Source: Anaerolineae bacterium (GTDB taxonomy: Bacteria > Chloroflexota > Anaerolineae > UBA3071). Taken from it: a stretch of DNA of 64,000 nucleotides. Positions 1 through 10,642 of this stretch are shown piece by piece. The notes beneath the pieces are model-generated. The model worked only from the letters and a program-made list of their open reading frames with translations. It was not told the origin of the DNA and made no database searches. The stretch covers positions 1 through 64,000 of the forward strand of contig JARYMM010000014.1 in assembly GCA_029907105.1 (NCBI GenBank). Direction: 5' to 3'. Both the position numbers and the translations under genes were made by a program. Within the stretch, counting starts at the first letter, position 1; each line of letters begins with the position of its first letter.

Positions 1-178
1 TCCCGAGTCGGAGATTGCTTCGCCGCCCCTTCGCTTTGCTCAGGGCTTCGGCTCGCAATGACAGGCAAGTTTCTGAGTAGTTGTCACGTCCCTGCGGACA
101 CCACCAGGGACGAAAATGGTCCAGGCGTCTATTTTCGAGGTAGCCAATACCGATACCCCCTTTGGAGGCAATTGAACG

Positions 179-1708
179 ATGCGTTTCCCCCGTTCCGGCG
201 GTGTGCTGCTGCACCCCACATCCTTTCCCAGCCGCTACGGCATCGGCGACCTGGGCGACGCGGCCTACGATTTCGTTGATTTCCTGGTCCAGAGCAAACA
301 GAGCCTCTGGCAGGTGCTGCCGCTGGGGCCCACCGGCTACGGCGATTCGCCCTATCAGAGCTTCTCCGCCTTCGCCGGCAACCCACTGCTCATCAGCCCG
401 GACCGGCTGGTGCGGGATGGCTTCCTGCCCGCCGAGGCCATCGAGGATGTGCCCGATTTCCCGGCCCACCGGGTGGACTACGGCCCGGTCATCGCCTACA
501 AGGACGGCCTGCTGCGCCGCGCCCATGCCCATTTCCAGGCCCACGGCACTGCTGAACAGCGGGAAGCGTTTGAACGGTTCTGCGCCGAGCATGCCGGGTG
601 GTTGGACGATTTCGCCCTCTTCATGGCCCTCAAGACCCATCACATGCCCCGGCACGGCGGCGTCTGGAACACCTGGCCCCGCCCCATCGCCTTGCGCGAA
701 CCGGCGGCCATGCAGCACTGGGCGCAGCGACTGGCCGACCAGGTTGCCCTGCACAAATTCCAGCAGTTCCTCTTCTTCCGCCAATGGCTGGAACTCAAAG
801 CCTGCGCCAACGAGCGGGGAATCCGCATCATCGGCGACGTGCCCATCTTCGTCGCCTTCGACAGCGCCGACGTCTGGGCGCACCAGGAGCTTTTCTACCT
901 GAAGGAGAACGGCGAGCCCTCCGTGGTGGCCGGCGTGCCGCCCGATTACTTCAGCGAGACCGGCCAGCGCTGGGGCAACCCGCTCTACCGCTGGGAGCGC
1001 ATGGCCCTGGACGGCTACGGCTGGTGGGCGGCCCGTCTGCGCATGACCTTCACCCAGGTGGACATCGTGCGGCTCGACCATTTCCGCGGCTTCGAGGGCT
1101 ACTGGGAGATCCCGGCCGAGGAGCCCACCGCCGTCGTCGGCCGCTGGGTCAAAGGGCCTGGGGCCGGCTTCTTCGAGGCCATGGAGGAGGCGTTGGGTGA
1201 GCTGCCCATCATCGCCGAGGACCTGGGGGTGATCACGCCGGAGGTGGAAGAGCTGCGCGACCGCTTCGGCTTTCCGGGCATGAAGATCCTGCAGTTCGCC
1301 TTCGGCGGCGAGCGGAACAGCAACTTCCTGCCCCACAACTTCACCCCCAACTGCGTCGTCTACACCGGCACGCACGACAACGACACCACCATCGGCTGGT
1401 ACAGCACGACCACCGAGGAAGAGCGGGAGCATCTGCGCCGCTACCTGGGGCGGGAGATCAGCGATGTGGCCTGGGACCTGATCCGCCTGGCCTACGCCTC
1501 CGTAGCCGACACGGCTATCGCCACCATGCAAGACCTGATGCGCCTGGGCAGCGAGGCGCGCATGAACTACCCCAGCCGACCCGGCGGCAACTGGCAATGG
1601 CGCTACACGCCGGACATGCTCACCGAGGACATCGCCGCCCATCTGGCCGAGATCACCGAACTCTACGGACGAGCACCGCAGGCGGCAAGAGAGAAGGAAA
1701 GCACATGA
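179..1708 (+). CDS. malQ: 4-alpha-glucanotransferase (GH77)
   Basis: Full ORF with MalQ-like motifs (GGVLLHPTSFPSRYGIGDLG, IIGDVPIFVAFDSADVWA, RLDHFRGFEGYWEIPA, IAEDLGVITPEV). Confidence 0.95.
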   Translation: MRFPRSGGVLLHPTSFPSRYGIGDLGDAAYDFVDFLVQSKQSLWQVLPLGPTGYGDSPYQSFSAFAGNPLLISPDRLVRDGFLPAEAIEDVPDFPAHRVDYGPVIAYKDGLLRRAHAHFQAHGTAEQREAFERFCAEHAGWLDDFALFMALKTHHMPRHGGVWNTWPRPIALREPAAMQHWAQRLADQVALHKFQQFLFFRQWLELKACANERGIRIIGDVPIFVAFDSADVWAHQELFYLKENGEPSVVAGVPPDYFSETGQRWGNPLYRWERMALDGYGWWAARLRMTFTQVDIVRLDHFRGFEGYWEIPAEEPTAVVGRWVKGPGAGFFEAMEEALGELPIIAEDLGVITPEVEELRDRFGFPGMKILQFAFGGERNSNFLPHNFTPNCVVYTGTHDNDTTIGWYSTTTEEEREHLRRYLGREISDVAWDLIRLAYASVADTAIATMQDLMRLGSEARMNYPSRPGGNWQWRYTPDMLTEDIAAHLAEITELYGRAPQAAREKEST

Positions 1709-4700
1709 TGGAGTTCCACATCTCCCGCCAGGCGCGCGATCGCTACCAGTTCGACGAATCGCTGTTCTCCCTGAGCGGCAACGTCATCTTCGCCAACTTC
1801 CACGCCACGCGCCTCTTCGCTCAGCGCATGAACGAAAAACGGGACGTGGTCAACTTCCCGGAGCGGGCGGTGAGGGCCGGCCAGATCAACGCTATGGGGC
1901 TGATTGACGAGATCCTGCACCTGGTGGTGGCCCTGTACCGCGAGCAGCGAAACCCACAAGCCACCGCCCAGGCGCTGGAATGGCTCAACGAGGAGCTTGG
2001 CTCCGAGACGGTAGATGCCGTGCTGCTGCGCTTCGTGGACGAGTTCCCGCCGCTGGCTGTCTACCGGCGCGAGGTGACGCCCGACGCCTACCTGGAGGGC
2101 GCTACCGGCGGCGTGCCTCACCGCCTCATCGCGCTGGAAGAGCTGCTCATGCTCTGGCTGGCCAACGCCAACCCCGCCTTCTCGCCCTTCGGCGAGCTCT
2201 TTGACGACGCCGCCCTGGAAAGGGACACCGCCTATGGCCAGATCGTTGCCAGCCTGCGCGACTTCTTCGAGACCCAACCCACCTTCGGCCCCCAGGGCCA
2301 GAACCTGGTGGACATGCTGCGCAGCCCGGCCATCGCCGTGCCCCATTCCCTCTCCGGCCAACTGGAATACATCCGCCAGCACTGGGGCCCCCTGCTGGGC
2401 CGTGCCCTGTACCGCTTGCTCAGCAGCCTCGACCTGATCGGCGAAGAGGAAAAAGCGATCTTCCCGGGACCCGGCCCGGCGCGGGTGGTGGACTTCACCG
2501 GGCTGGAACTGGAGCCAGAACGCTTCAGCCCCGACCGGGATTGGATGCCCAACCTGGTGCTGATGGCCAAGAACACCTACGTGTGGCTGGATCAACTCTC
2601 CAGGAAGTACCAGCGCCCCCTCAGGCGGCTGGACCAGATCCCCGACGAGGAATTGGACACCCTGGCCCGCTGGGGCTTCAGCGGCCTGTGGCTCATCGGC
2701 CTCTGGGAGCGCAGTGCGGCTTCGCGCAAGATCAAGCAACTGTGCGGCAACCCGGAGGCGGTGGCCTCGGCCTACTCCCTGTATGACTACCGCATCGCCG
2801 CCGATCTGGGCGGCGAGGCCGCCTTCCAGAATCTGAAGGAACGAGCCTGGCGGCGCGGCATCCGCCTGGCCAGCGACATGGTCCCCAATCACGTGGGCAT
2901 CACCTCCCGCTGGGTGATCGAGCACCCCGACTGGTTCATCTCCCTGGACTACAGCCCCTTCCCGGCCTACTCCTTCAACGGCCCCGACCTCTCCGAGGAT
3001 GAGCGGGTGGGGATTTTCATCGAAGATCACTACTACGACCGCAGCGATGCCGCCGTGGTCTTCAAGCGGGTGGACCGCCGGACGGGCGGCGTGAAGTACA
3101 TCTACCACGGCAACGACGGCACCTCCATGCCCTGGAACGACACCGCCCAGTTGAACTACCTCAAGCCCGAGGTGCGGGAAGCGGTGATCCAGACCATCCT
3201 GCACGTGGCCCGCCAGTTCCCCATCATCCGCTTCGACGCCGCCATGACCCTGACCAAGAAGCACTATCAGCGGCTGTGGTTCCCGGAGCCGGGCACGGGC
3301 GGGGCCATCCCCACGCGGGCTGAGCACGGCCTGACCAGGGCCGAGTTCGACGCCGCCATGCCCAACGAATTCTGGCGGGAGGTGGTGGACCGCGTGGCCG
3401 CCGAAGCGCCGGACACGCTGCTGCTGGCCGAAGCCTTCTGGCTGCTGGAAGGCTACTTCGTGCGCACGCTGGGCATGCACCGCGTCTACAACAGCGCCTT
3501 CATGAACATGCTGCGCGACGAGGACAATGCCAAGTACCGCCTGGTCCTGAAGAACACGCTGGAGTTCGACCCGGAGGTGCTGAAGCGTTACGTCAACTTC
3601 ATGAACAACCCCGACGAGGAGACCGCTGTGGCCCAGTTCGGCAAGGGCGATAAGTACTTCGGCATCTGCACCATGATGGTCACCCTGCCGGGGTTGCCCA
3701 TGTTCGGCCATGGCCAGGTCGAGGGCTTCGCCGAGAAGTATGGCATGGAATACCGGCGGGCCTACTGGGACGAATGGCCCGACGGCTATCTCGTCGAGCG
3801 GCACGAGCGGGAGATCTTCCCGCTGCTGCGCCGCCGTGCCCTCTTCGCCGGGGTGGAGCACTTCCTGCTCTACGACTTCTTCACGCCGGAGGGTCACGTC
3901 AACGAGGATGTGTTCGCCTACTCCAACCGCGCCGGCGAGCAACGGGCGCTGGTGGTCTATCACAACAGGTTCGCCACAGCGCGCGGTTGGATCAAAACCT
4001 CGGCCGCCTACGCGGTGAAGACGGGGCAGGGCGATGAGCGCAGACTGGTGCAGAAGACCCTGGGCGAAGGGCTCGGCCTGCGCCCCGATGACGGCGTCTT
4101 CTACATCTTCCGCGACCACGTCACCGGCCTGGAGTACATCCGCAGCGGCCGGGAGCTGTGCGAGAACGGCCTTTACGTCGAACTGGACGCTTACAAGTGC
4201 CATGTCTTCCTGGATTGGCGTGAAGTAGAGGACAACGAATGGCACCAGTACGCCCATCTCACCGCCTACCTGAACGGGCGCGGTGTGCCTGGCATCGAGG
4301 AGGCCCTGCGAGAGGTTTTCCTGCAGCCGGTGCACCAGCCCTTCAAGGAACTGGTCAACGCCGCCATGTTCCGCCGGCTGACGGAAACCATCGTAGGGGC
4401 GCAAGGCCTTGCGCCCCTGCCCACGCCCCTGCTGGACGAGGTGGAGCAGAAGGCCATCCGCCTGCTGCGGGAGATCAAGCGGCTGACCCAGGGCACGGGA
4501 GACGAGATGGCCATTGCCCGAGAGATGCGAAACAGGCTGGAAACCATTCTGCAATGGCAGATTGCAGATCGCGGATCGCAGATGGCCAAATCCGCATTCC
4601 GCATTCCGCATTCCGCAATCGAAGCCTGGGGCGTGCTGCTGGGCTGGCTGTTCACCCACGCTTTGGGCAAGGCGGTCGGCGAGGAGGGGTTCGCCCAGCG

Positions 4701-5130
4701 CAGCCGCAGTTGGCTGGACGAATGGCTGCTGGGCCGCATCGTCGCCGGCGCGCTGCAGGACCTCGGCCTGGACGAGGGAGCGGCCTGGTGGGCGGTGGGG
4801 GCGATCAAGGTGCTGATCACCCACCAGCGCTGGTTCGAGGTGAAGCAGGCGCATCAAGTGCTCGAAACCTGGCTGCGTGACGACGACGTGCAGCGCTTCC
4901 TGCATATCAACCGCTACCGCGACGTGCTGTGGTTCAACAAGGAAGCCTTCGACCAACTGCTGGAGTGGATGCTGCGCGTGGCCGCCGTGCAGATCAGCGC
5001 CGAGCCCGCTCTTTCGGCAGAGGAGATCGCCCAGGGCATCGCCGCCTGCGATGAGGCGGTGCAGCGCCTGCGGCAGGCGGCGGAAGCGTCGGGCTATCAG
5101 GTGGCGAAACTGCTGGAGGCGGCGCGATGA
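1705..5130 (+). CDS. GH13-like alpha-amylase family protein (large, about 1140 aa)
   Basis: ORF from ATG 1705 overlapping the malQ stop; GH13-like motifs (DMVPNHVGITSRW, IIRFDAAMTLTKKH, LLLAEAFWLLEGYF); carries in-frame repeat inserts near 4393-4420 and 4557-4622. Confidence 0.8.
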   Translation: MMEFHISRQARDRYQFDESLFSLSGNVIFANFHATRLFAQRMNEKRDVVNFPERAVRAGQINAMGLIDEILHLVVALYREQRNPQATAQALEWLNEELGSETVDAVLLRFVDEFPPLAVYRREVTPDAYLEGATGGVPHRLIALEELLMLWLANANPAFSPFGELFDDAALERDTAYGQIVASLRDFFETQPTFGPQGQNLVDMLRSPAIAVPHSLSGQLEYIRQHWGPLLGRALYRLLSSLDLIGEEEKAIFPGPGPARVVDFTGLELEPERFSPDRDWMPNLVLMAKNTYVWLDQLSRKYQRPLRRLDQIPDEELDTLARWGFSGLWLIGLWERSAASRKIKQLCGNPEAVASAYSLYDYRIAADLGGEAAFQNLKERAWRRGIRLASDMVPNHVGITSRWVIEHPDWFISLDYSPFPAYSFNGPDLSEDERVGIFIEDHYYDRSDAAVVFKRVDRRTGGVKYIYHGNDGTSMPWNDTAQLNYLKPEVREAVIQTILHVARQFPIIRFDAAMTLTKKHYQRLWFPEPGTGGAIPTRAEHGLTRAEFDAAMPNEFWREVVDRVAAEAPDTLLLAEAFWLLEGYFVRTLGMHRVYNSAFMNMLRDEDNAKYRLVLKNTLEFDPEVLKRYVNFMNNPDEETAVAQFGKGDKYFGICTMMVTLPGLPMFGHGQVEGFAEKYGMEYRRAYWDEWPDGYLVERHEREIFPLLRRRALFAGVEHFLLYDFFTPEGHVNEDVFAYSNRAGEQRALVVYHNRFATARGWIKTSAAYAVKTGQGDERRLVQKTLGEGLGLRPDDGVFYIFRDHVTGLEYIRSGRELCENGLYVELDAYKCHVFLDWREVEDNEWHQYAHLTAYLNGRGVPGIEEALREVFLQPVHQPFKELVNAAMFRRLTETIVGAQGLAPLPTPLLDEVEQKAIRLLREIKRLTQGTGDEMAIAREMRNRLETILQWQIADRGSQMAKSAFRIPHSAIEAWGVLLGWLFTHALGKAVGEEGFAQRSRSWLDEWLLGRIVAGALQDLGLDEGAAWWAVGAIKVLITHQRWFEVKQAHQVLETWLRDDDVQRFLHINRYRDVLWFNKEAFDQLLEWMLRVAAVQISAEPALSAEEIAQGIAACDEAVQRLRQAAEASGYQVAKLLEAAR

Positions 5131-6245
5131 TCCACGTGGATGGCAGCTATGGCGAAGGGGGCGGGCAGATCCTGCGCACTTCGCTCAGCCTCAGCGCCAT
5201 CACCGGGCAGCCCCTGTGCATCGAGCGCATCCGCGCCGGGCGCCGCCAGCCGGGCCTGCGTCCACAGCACCTGACGGCAGTGCGCGCAGCAGCCACCATC
5301 TGCGGGGCGCGGCTGCAGGGCGATACGGTCGGCTCGCCGACGCTTGTCTTCGAGCCGCAGCATCGGCCGCAGGCCGGCCGCTACGAGTTCGACGTGCGCC
5401 AGGCCGCCCAGGGCGGCAGCGCCGGCTCGGTCACCCTCATCTTCCAGACGCTGCTCCTGCCCCTGGCCCTGGCCGAAGGGAGCTCAGAACTCATCCTGCA
5501 CGGCGGCACGCACGGGGCCTGGAGCCCGCCGTTTCACTACCTGCAGCACGTCTACCTGCCGATGGTGGCGCGGCTGGGCATTCGCGCCAGCGTCGAGTTG
5601 CGCCGGTGGGGCTGGTATCCGCAGGGAAACGGCGAGATCAAAGCCACTGTCAGAGGTCATGGGTCAGGGGATAGGGGTTATGGGCCAGGAGATTGGCGAT
5701 GGTCCCCTGACCCTTCCCCCCTAACCCCTATGACATTGGTCGAGCGGGGGGCATTGAAGCGGTTATGGGGCCTGTCGGCGACGTCGAATCTGCCCACGCA
5801 TGTTCGGGAACGGATGCGAAAACGGGCACTGGAGCGGCTGCTGCCGGCGGGGGTGCGGGCGGAGATCGAGCTTGTGGATGCCCCATCGCCGGGGCCGGGG
5901 GCGGGGCTGTTCCTCTTTGCCGAGTACGAGGGCGTGGCCAGCGAGCTGGTGACCGCCGGCTTCAGCGGTTTTGGGCGACAGGGCAAGCCGGCGGAGGCCG
6001 TGGCCGACGAGGCGGTGGAGGCATTCCTGGCCTACCATCAGAGCGGCGCGCCGGTGGACCCGCACCTGGCCGATCAGCTCATCCTGCCGCTGGCCCTTTC
6101 CGGCGGCGCGGCCATCTTCCGCACCAGCGAGGTCACCCGCCATCTGCTGACCAGCGTGTGGGTGGTGGGGCAGTTTCTGGACGTGGAGGTGAGGGTAGAG
6201 GGAGAAATGGGCCAGGCAGGTCTTGTCAGATTCTCAGCAGGATGA
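5127..6245 (+). CDS. rtcA: RNA 3'-terminal phosphate cyclase
   Basis: GSYGEGGGQILRTSLSLSAITG, RPGLRPQHLTAV, DPHLADQLILPLAL; in-frame palindromic insert about 5657-5733. Confidence 0.92.
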   Translation: MIHVDGSYGEGGGQILRTSLSLSAITGQPLCIERIRAGRRQPGLRPQHLTAVRAAATICGARLQGDTVGSPTLVFEPQHRPQAGRYEFDVRQAAQGGSAGSVTLIFQTLLLPLALAEGSSELILHGGTHGAWSPPFHYLQHVYLPMVARLGIRASVELRRWGWYPQGNGEIKATVRGHGSGDRGYGPGDWRWSPDPSPLTPMTLVERGALKRLWGLSATSNLPTHVRERMRKRALERLLPAGVRAEIELVDAPSPGPGAGLFLFAEYEGVASELVTAGFSGFGRQGKPAEAVADEAVEAFLAYHQSGAPVDPHLADQLILPLALSGGAAIFRTSEVTRHLLTSVWVVGQFLDVEVRVEGEMGQAGLVRFSAG

Positions 6246-6326
6246 TATAATCGAAGCAAATCTGATAACGAACACGAGCAACAGACAGTGATTGTGTAAA
6301 GTCATGCTTTGGTCAGGAGGGCGAAA

Positions 6327-6548
6327 GTGGAGAACAGGTTTACCGCAGTATTCGAGCAGGTGGGTGAATGGTGGATAGGATATGTCGAGGAATTGCCCGG
6401 CGTAAATACTCAAGGCAAGACCCTGGAAGAAACACGCGAGAACCTGAAAGAGGCTACACGACTGATCCTGGAAGCCAACCGCGAATTAGCGCGCCGTGAG
6501 CTTGAGGGAAGACAAATCATACGCGAATCGCTGTCGGTAGCGATGTAA
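6327..6548 (+). CDS. hicB: HicB-like antitoxin
   Basis: GTG start after AGGAGG; FTAVFEQVGEWWIGYVEELPGVNTQGKTLEETRENLKEA is HicB-like; adjacent HicA. Confidence 0.8.
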   Translation: MENRFTAVFEQVGEWWIGYVEELPGVNTQGKTLEETRENLKEATRLILEANRELARRELEGRQIIRESLSVAM

Positions 6549-6733
6549 TGAACCGCCGCGCTCTGCTGAAACACCTCAAGCAATACGGCTGCGAGCTGCT
6601 GCGTGAGGGCTCTCGCCACTCCATCTATTGGAATCCCGCCAACAGAAGAACAAGCTCTGTGCCACGCCACAGGGAGATAGTGGACAAACTTGCCATCAAG
6701 ATTTGCAAAGACCTCGGCATTCCAGAACCCTGA
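6548..6733 (+). CDS. hicA: HicA-like mRNA interferase toxin
   Basis: LLKHLKQYGCELLREGSRHSIYWNPANRRTSSVPRHREI(VD)KLAIKICKDLGI. Confidence 0.85.
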   Translation: MNRRALLKHLKQYGCELLREGSRHSIYWNPANRRTSSVPRHREIVDKLAIKICKDLGIPEP

Positions 6734-6778
6734 CGCGCAATCCCGCGTGAGGTGTGCGTCTCAATTTTCGCATTGGAG

Positions 6779-6920
6779 GTAACTACCTACCCTGTCACTG
6801 CGAGCGAAGCGAAGCAGTCTCCTGGAAGCAAAACAGGAGATTGCTTCGCCCCTTCGGGGCTCGCAATGACGCCAGCCCACCGCTATATCTCACGTTGCAA
6901 GGCCGAAGGTAGGCAGTTAC
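6779..6920. mobile_element. MITE-like palindromic element, family 1, copy A
   Basis: Imperfect 12-bp terminal inverted repeats GTAACTACCTAC / GTAGGCAGTTAC; flanked by direct 8-bp CATTGGAG (6771-6778 and 6921-6928); homologous in opposite orientation to 14144-14315. Confidence 0.7.
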
Positions 6921-6981
6921 CATTGGAGGTTGTTTACAGGCGACGCATCTCAGGGGCATGGCGTACGGTTGGAGGATAACT

Positions 6982-7758
6982 ATGGCTGCAGTCACCGGGC
7001 TTACAGCAGAAATGTATCAGGCGGTCGTCGCCGTGGTGGACGAACGGGTGAGGGAGATCCGTGTCACTCGCGAGGATTTCGACAGGCTGGCCAAGGCCCT
7101 TTCCACCCTCGCCCAGGCACAGGAGCGGACGGAAGCTCGCATGGGAGAACTGGCCCGCGCCCAGGCGCGGACAGAGGCGCGGGTCAGCGAGCTCGCCGAG
7201 GCCCAGGCGCGCACCGAGGCGCGGGTCAGCGAGCTCGCCGAGGCCCAGGCGCGCACGGAAGAACGGGTAGGCAGGCTGGAACAGGCCATGGAGCGGCTCG
7301 CCGAGGCCCAGGCGCGCACGGAAGACGCGCTGCAGGAGTTGAGCCGCCAGGTGGGAGCGCTGAGCGAGAATGTAGGCTACGGGTTGGAAGACATCGCCCG
7401 TGTCGTCCTGCCCGGTTACCTGCAGTTCCGCTATGGCCTGAAGGTGAGCAGGCTGGAAAGGCGGCTCTTCCAGGTGGATGGCGAGGCGGTGGAGTTTGAC
7501 CTCTATGGCGAAGGAAGCCGCGACGGGAAACCCATTGCCGTGCTCGGCGAGGTGAAATCCCGCATCTACTGGCGTGAAGTCGTCCAGTTCCGCGAGCGGC
7601 TGGAGCGGGTGAGGCCACAGATGATCAGAGAAGCCGTGCCCCTGATGTTCGGTTACTTCATTGACCTCACGGCCATGGAAGCGGCGCAGGAGGACATCTT
7701 GCTGATTGCTTCCTACCAGCCAGCGGTGGACATGCAGGCCGCGGCGATGGAAAGGTAA
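6982..7758 (+). CDS. Coiled-coil protein with C-terminal PD-(D/E)XK-like nuclease region (DUF3782-type)
   Basis: GGAGG RBS then ATG 6982; heptad-type repeats AQARTEARVSELAE; C-terminal FDLYGEGSRDGKPIAVLGEVKS resembles a D-xn-ExK motif. Confidence 0.6.
   Translation: MAAVTGLTAEMYQAVVAVVDERVREIRVTREDFDRLAKALSTLAQAQERTEARMGELARAQARTEARVSELAEAQARTEARVSELAEAQARTEERVGRLEQAMERLAEAQARTEDALQELSRQVGALSENVGYGLEDIARVVLPGYLQFRYGLKVSRLERRLFQVDGEAVEFDLYGEGSRDGKPIAVLGEVKSRIYWREVVQFRERLERVRPQMIREAVPLMFGYFIDLTAMEAAQEDILLIASYQPAVDMQAAAMER
7161..7260 (+). repeat. 42-bp in-frame tandem repeat (14-aa unit AQARTEARVSELAE)
   Basis: Near-identical consecutive copies caggcgcg(g/c)ac(a/c)gaggcgcgggtcagcgagctcgccgaggcc. 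Confidence 0.85.
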
Positions 7759-7847
7759 TCCGTGCCTATAGTTGAACAATCGGGGCTCTTGTGGTATAAC
7801 AGTGATAATAGTGATACAAAATGCGTTCTTTGGGAGAGGGTGTTGCT

Positions 7848-8129
7848 ATGGATAAGCAGATCCAGACAATGATGGATCGCTCCGGACGGGTAGTCATCCC
7901 TAAGGCGATCAGAATGCGCCTCGGACTGCTGCCCGGAACGAGGCTAATCGTCGAAGAACACAGTAACGAAGAGATACGGTTGCGGCCACTCCCACGCCAG
8001 GAAGCGCTATTGATCAATAAGGGAGGAGTCCTGGTGGTACAATCGCAAGCAACGGGAGACATAGCCAAAGCAGTCAGACAAGAGCGAGAGGCCCGGGCCT
8101 CCGGGCTGGTACGGAGAAGCGGGCTGTGA
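7848..8129 (+). CDS. AbrB/MazE-family antitoxin
   Basis: MDRSGRVVIPKAIRMRLGLLPGTRLIVEEHSNEEIRLRP, SpoVT/AbrB-like fold; overlaps PIN gene by 4 nt. Confidence 0.85.
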   Translation: MDKQIQTMMDRSGRVVIPKAIRMRLGLLPGTRLIVEEHSNEEIRLRPLPRQEALLINKGGVLVVQSQATGDIAKAVRQEREARASGLVRRSGL

Positions 8130-8560
8130 AAGTGCTTCTGGATACCTCTGTCCTCGTTGCGGCAATGGTCGAAGCACATCCGCAGCACCAACAGGCTCTC
8201 CCGTGGCTGCAACGCGCCAGGCGTGGAGAACTGTCCGCTGTCATCGCTTCCCACACGTTGGCCGAACTGTATTCGGTGTTGACGTCTTTGCCCGTGCGAC
8301 CCCGCATCTCGCCGTCTATTGCCTGGCATCTCATCCAGGAAAACGTTCTCGCCACAATAGAAGCGGTTGATCTATCAGCCGAAGACTACCGGACTGTGCT
8401 GGAGCATCTGTCCGCCAGCGGCATGACAGGAGGCACAGTATATGACGCGCTGATCGCACATGTGGCGTGGAAAGCTGGGGTGGACCGACTTGTCACGTTG
8501 AACCCGACAGACTTCCACAGAGCGTATCCAGCCCTCTCCAAACGGATCACCGCCCCCTGA
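8126..8560 (+). CDS. vapC: PIN-domain toxin (VapC-like)
   Basis: MKVLLDTSVLVAAMVEAHPQH ... LAELYSVLTSLP ... YDALIAHVAWKAGVDRLVTLNPTDF. Confidence 0.88.
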   Translation: MKVLLDTSVLVAAMVEAHPQHQQALPWLQRARRGELSAVIASHTLAELYSVLTSLPVRPRISPSIAWHLIQENVLATIEAVDLSAEDYRTVLEHLSASGMTGGTVYDALIAHVAWKAGVDRLVTLNPTDFHRAYPALSKRITAP

Positions 8561-8567
8561 GGGTTAG

Positions 8568-9485
8568 ATGTTCGAACTCATCTTTCTCGGCACCTCTGCT
8601 TCGGCCCCGTCGGTGCGGCGGGGCCTTTCGTCCGCTATGGTGCTGCACAAGGAGTATCGTTTTCTCATTGATTGTGGCGAAGGAACGCAGCGGCAACTGC
8701 TGGCCAGCGGCCTGGGCTTCCGCCGTCTCGACCGCATCCTGCTCACCCACGGCCACCTCGATCACATCCTGGGCCTGGGCGGGCTGGCCTCCACCTTTGC
8801 CCGCTGGGAGATGATCCCGGAGATGAACATCTACGGCGGCCAGTGGGCGCTGCTGCGTGTGCGGGCGCTGATGCGCGTCGTCTTCGGCCCTGGCGAACCG
8901 CCGCTGCGCATCCGCTACCACCCCATCGGTCCGGGCGTGCTCTTTGAAAACGACACCTTCCAGCTTATCGCCTTCCCCGTGACCCACCGCGGGCCGGACT
9001 GCTTTGGCTATACCTTCCAGGAGAAAGCCAGACGTCCCTTCCTGGCCGAACGGGCCGAGGCCCTGGGCGTGCCCGCCGGGCCGGTGCGCCGCCTGCTCGT
9101 GCAGGGCGAGAGTGTCACCCTGGACGACGGCCGGGTGGTGCACCCTGATGACGTGCTCGGCCCGCCGCGGGCAGGGGCCAGGCTGGTCTTCGTGGGCGAC
9201 GCCGGACGGGTGGACGACCTGGTGGACGCCGCCAGCGAGGCCGACGCCCTGGTCATCGAGGCTACCTACTGCCAGGACGAGGCAGATAAGGCGCAGCAGT
9301 TCAGCCATCTGACCGCCGCCCAGGCCGCCTGGCTGGCCCGCCAGGCCCAGGTCAAGTTGCTCATCCTGACCCACATCTCCCGCCGTTACCATCCTCGTGA
9401 CGTGCTGGCCGAGGCACAGCCCATTTTCGAGAACACCGTCGTCGCCGACGACTTCGACCTGTTCCGCATCGTCAGGGAAAGGTAG
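8568..9485 (+). CDS. rnz: Ribonuclease Z-like MBL-fold hydrolase
   Basis: [22 protein letters not shown] ... [15 protein letters not shown] ... [12 protein letters not shown] ... LTHISRRY. Confidence 0.85.
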   Translation: MFELIFLGTSASAPSVRRGLSSAMVLHKEYRFLIDCGEGTQRQLLASGLGFRRLDRILLTHGHLDHILGLGGLASTFARWEMIPEMNIYGGQWALLRVRALMRVVFGPGEPPLRIRYHPIGPGVLFENDTFQLIAFPVTHRGPDCFGYTFQEKARRPFLAERAEALGVPAGPVRRLLVQGESVTLDDGRVVHPDDVLGPPRAGARLVFVGDAGRVDDLVDAASEADALVIEATYCQDEADKAQQFSHLTAAQAAWLARQAQVKLLILTHISRRYHPRDVLAEAQPIFENTVVADDFDLFRIVRER

Positions 9486-9596
9486 CAGGAGGGGCAAGAG
9501 GCAAGAAGCGGGTAACGGGATTGAATCCTGATCGGCCTCGCAGGTAATCATATAAGCAGGCGCGCCGAACACCGAACGCACAAGAAAGGTAGAGCA

Positions 9597-10550
<954 letters not shown>

Positions 10551-10642
10551 GAATGCGTAAAACGTAATGTGTAATCCGTAAAGTTCAGACGTGCCGGACA
10601 TCCAGCTACGCATCACGGATTACGCATCACGCATTAATTGCC

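Noticed and set aside
58-386. Small ORFs at the left edge (58-279 +, 129-386 -)
   Set aside because: Arginine/proline-rich translations from repeat sequence and antisense to malQ.
1663-4956. 1097-aa minus-strand ORF antisense to the GH13-like gene
   Set aside because: Low-complexity translation, overlaps a clearly conserved gene; typical high-GC antisense open frame. Same reasoning for 8547-10616 (-), 24888-26990 (-), 27245-28471 (-), 35311-37041 (+) and 45180-46688 (-).
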